Part shown: positions 63,510 through 64,000 of the stretch, one piece after another
Layout of the letters: every line of letters begins with the position of its first letter
How positions within the stretch are numbered: the stretch's first letter is position 1
Assembly (NCBI RefSeq): GCF_020184175.1
Contig: NC_065531.1
Coordinates: 50,613,213 to 50,677,212, forward strand
From: Aphis gossypii
Lineage: Eukaryota > Arthropoda > Insecta > Hemiptera > Aphididae
DNA length: 64,000 nt
Direction of reading: 5' to 3'
Notes under the pieces: model-generated
Seen by the model: only the letters and a program-made list of their open reading frames with translations
What the model was told of the DNA's origin: nothing
Database searches by the model: none
Made by a program: the position numbers and the translations under genes

Positions 63510-64000
63510 GTTTCGGAGGTATAAATACACAGTCTGGCGGCGGCGGTGGCGGCGGCGGGTGTATTGACCTCGGACGACGTCGGGCAGTGACTGCGGAAGT
63601 CGTCTCGTTTTGCGGATAAATGCGTTGCCTATTCTTAACGCCATGTGGATTTCCATTCATTTTCGCATAACATTACAGCGCGCGCGACGTACGGCATCGC
63701 GTGAGCACGAATCGCCGTCGTTTTTTTATTTATTTTTTTTAGATTTCTGAGTAACTGTAATAATGCTATTTCGAACACGTCAAAACACTGTGTTACCCTC
63801 CTCCCCGGTCGCATTAAAAACTTTTTTACGCATTTATTTAATGTAGGCGCCCAAACTGACGTGCGGTCCGTCAGCCGTCGTCCGGACAGGACACCGGCAG
63901 GTTTGCCAACGCGACGGCCGAGGTCCGAACAAACGCGTCGCGACGGTAAAACTCGTGTCGGGTGTGTACATCACTGCCAGCCGCAAACGGGTAGGTATAT
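63510..64000 (+). promoter_or_regulatory. CpG-rich island 8 with TATA box at the window edge
   Basis: GGTATAAATACAC (TATAAATA at 63520-63527) is the best TATA match in the window. It is followed by an interrupted (GGC)n tract (63536-63558), CpG-rich sequence and, at 63847-64000, a frame open for about 50 codons without an ATG. CAAACGG followed by GTAGGT near 63990 might be a donor. The island continues past the end of the window, so a plus-strand gene may start here. AG at 63845-63846 after TTTAATGT could alternatively be an acceptor. Confidence 0.45.

Overview
The window is eukaryotic nuclear DNA. It is very AT-rich, full of poly-A/T and (TA)n, (TAA)n and (CA)n tracts, has long stop-ridden stretches, and carries short GC/CpG-rich islands that stand out sharply. 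Recurrent 'taggtaggtacctat'-type words, the 'GACGGAGACAAC' dispersed motif and the 'AAACGATTCTAAGCGGAGAC' repeat match what I remember of aphid (Aphididae) genomes, so an aphid or close sternorrhynchan is my best guess. This is inference, not proof. I see no bacterial-type operon, CRISPR array, rRNA or tRNA.

I recognise no complete protein-coding gene. The layout is long AT-rich intron-like or intergenic DNA punctuated by CpG-rich islands at about 7.0, 9.9-11.1, 20.7-22.8, 26.0-27.5, 35.4-36.4, 39.5-40.8, 50.4-50.9 and 63.5-64.0 kb. Several islands have parts of a gene 5' end. At 6.93-7.50 kb there is a TATA box, an ATG-free CpG leader and a good CAAAATG start opening a 51-codon hydrophobic ORF. 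At 10.67 kb there is a GTAAGT donor ending a GC-rich leader. At 27.06-27.28 kb there are a TATA-like box, an overlapping upstream ORF and an ATG exon running into a GTACGT donor. At 40.06-40.15 kb there is an acceptor/donor-bounded segment. The simplest reading is a series of alternative promoters and first exons of one or more large genes with very long introns; separate genes or enhancers are not excluded.

Mobile DNA accounts for much of the remaining structure. Three short hAT-like non-autonomous elements have 8-bp target duplications (11753-11951, 25875-25982, 51131-51435). There is an 806-bp MITE with arms of 120-142 bp (42767-43572). A decayed hAT transposase C-terminus lies on the minus strand near 53.3-53.7 kb, unlisted as an ORF because of stops and a 2-nt frameshift. 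A small RTE/CFDP2-like LINE fragment with a microsatellite tail lies at 28.5-28.9 kb. Further degenerate TIR pairs occur near 3.5, 31.9, 40.3 and 41.1 kb.

Structured non-coding signals worth testing are a GC-rich 17-bp-arm hairpin (50465-50531), a 14+4-bp hairpin of precursor-miRNA size (39694-39751), a 31-nt perfect AT palindrome (32517-32547) and a possible 6-nt micro-exon (23073-23078). All gene calls are tentative because nothing here could be compared with a database or transcripts.
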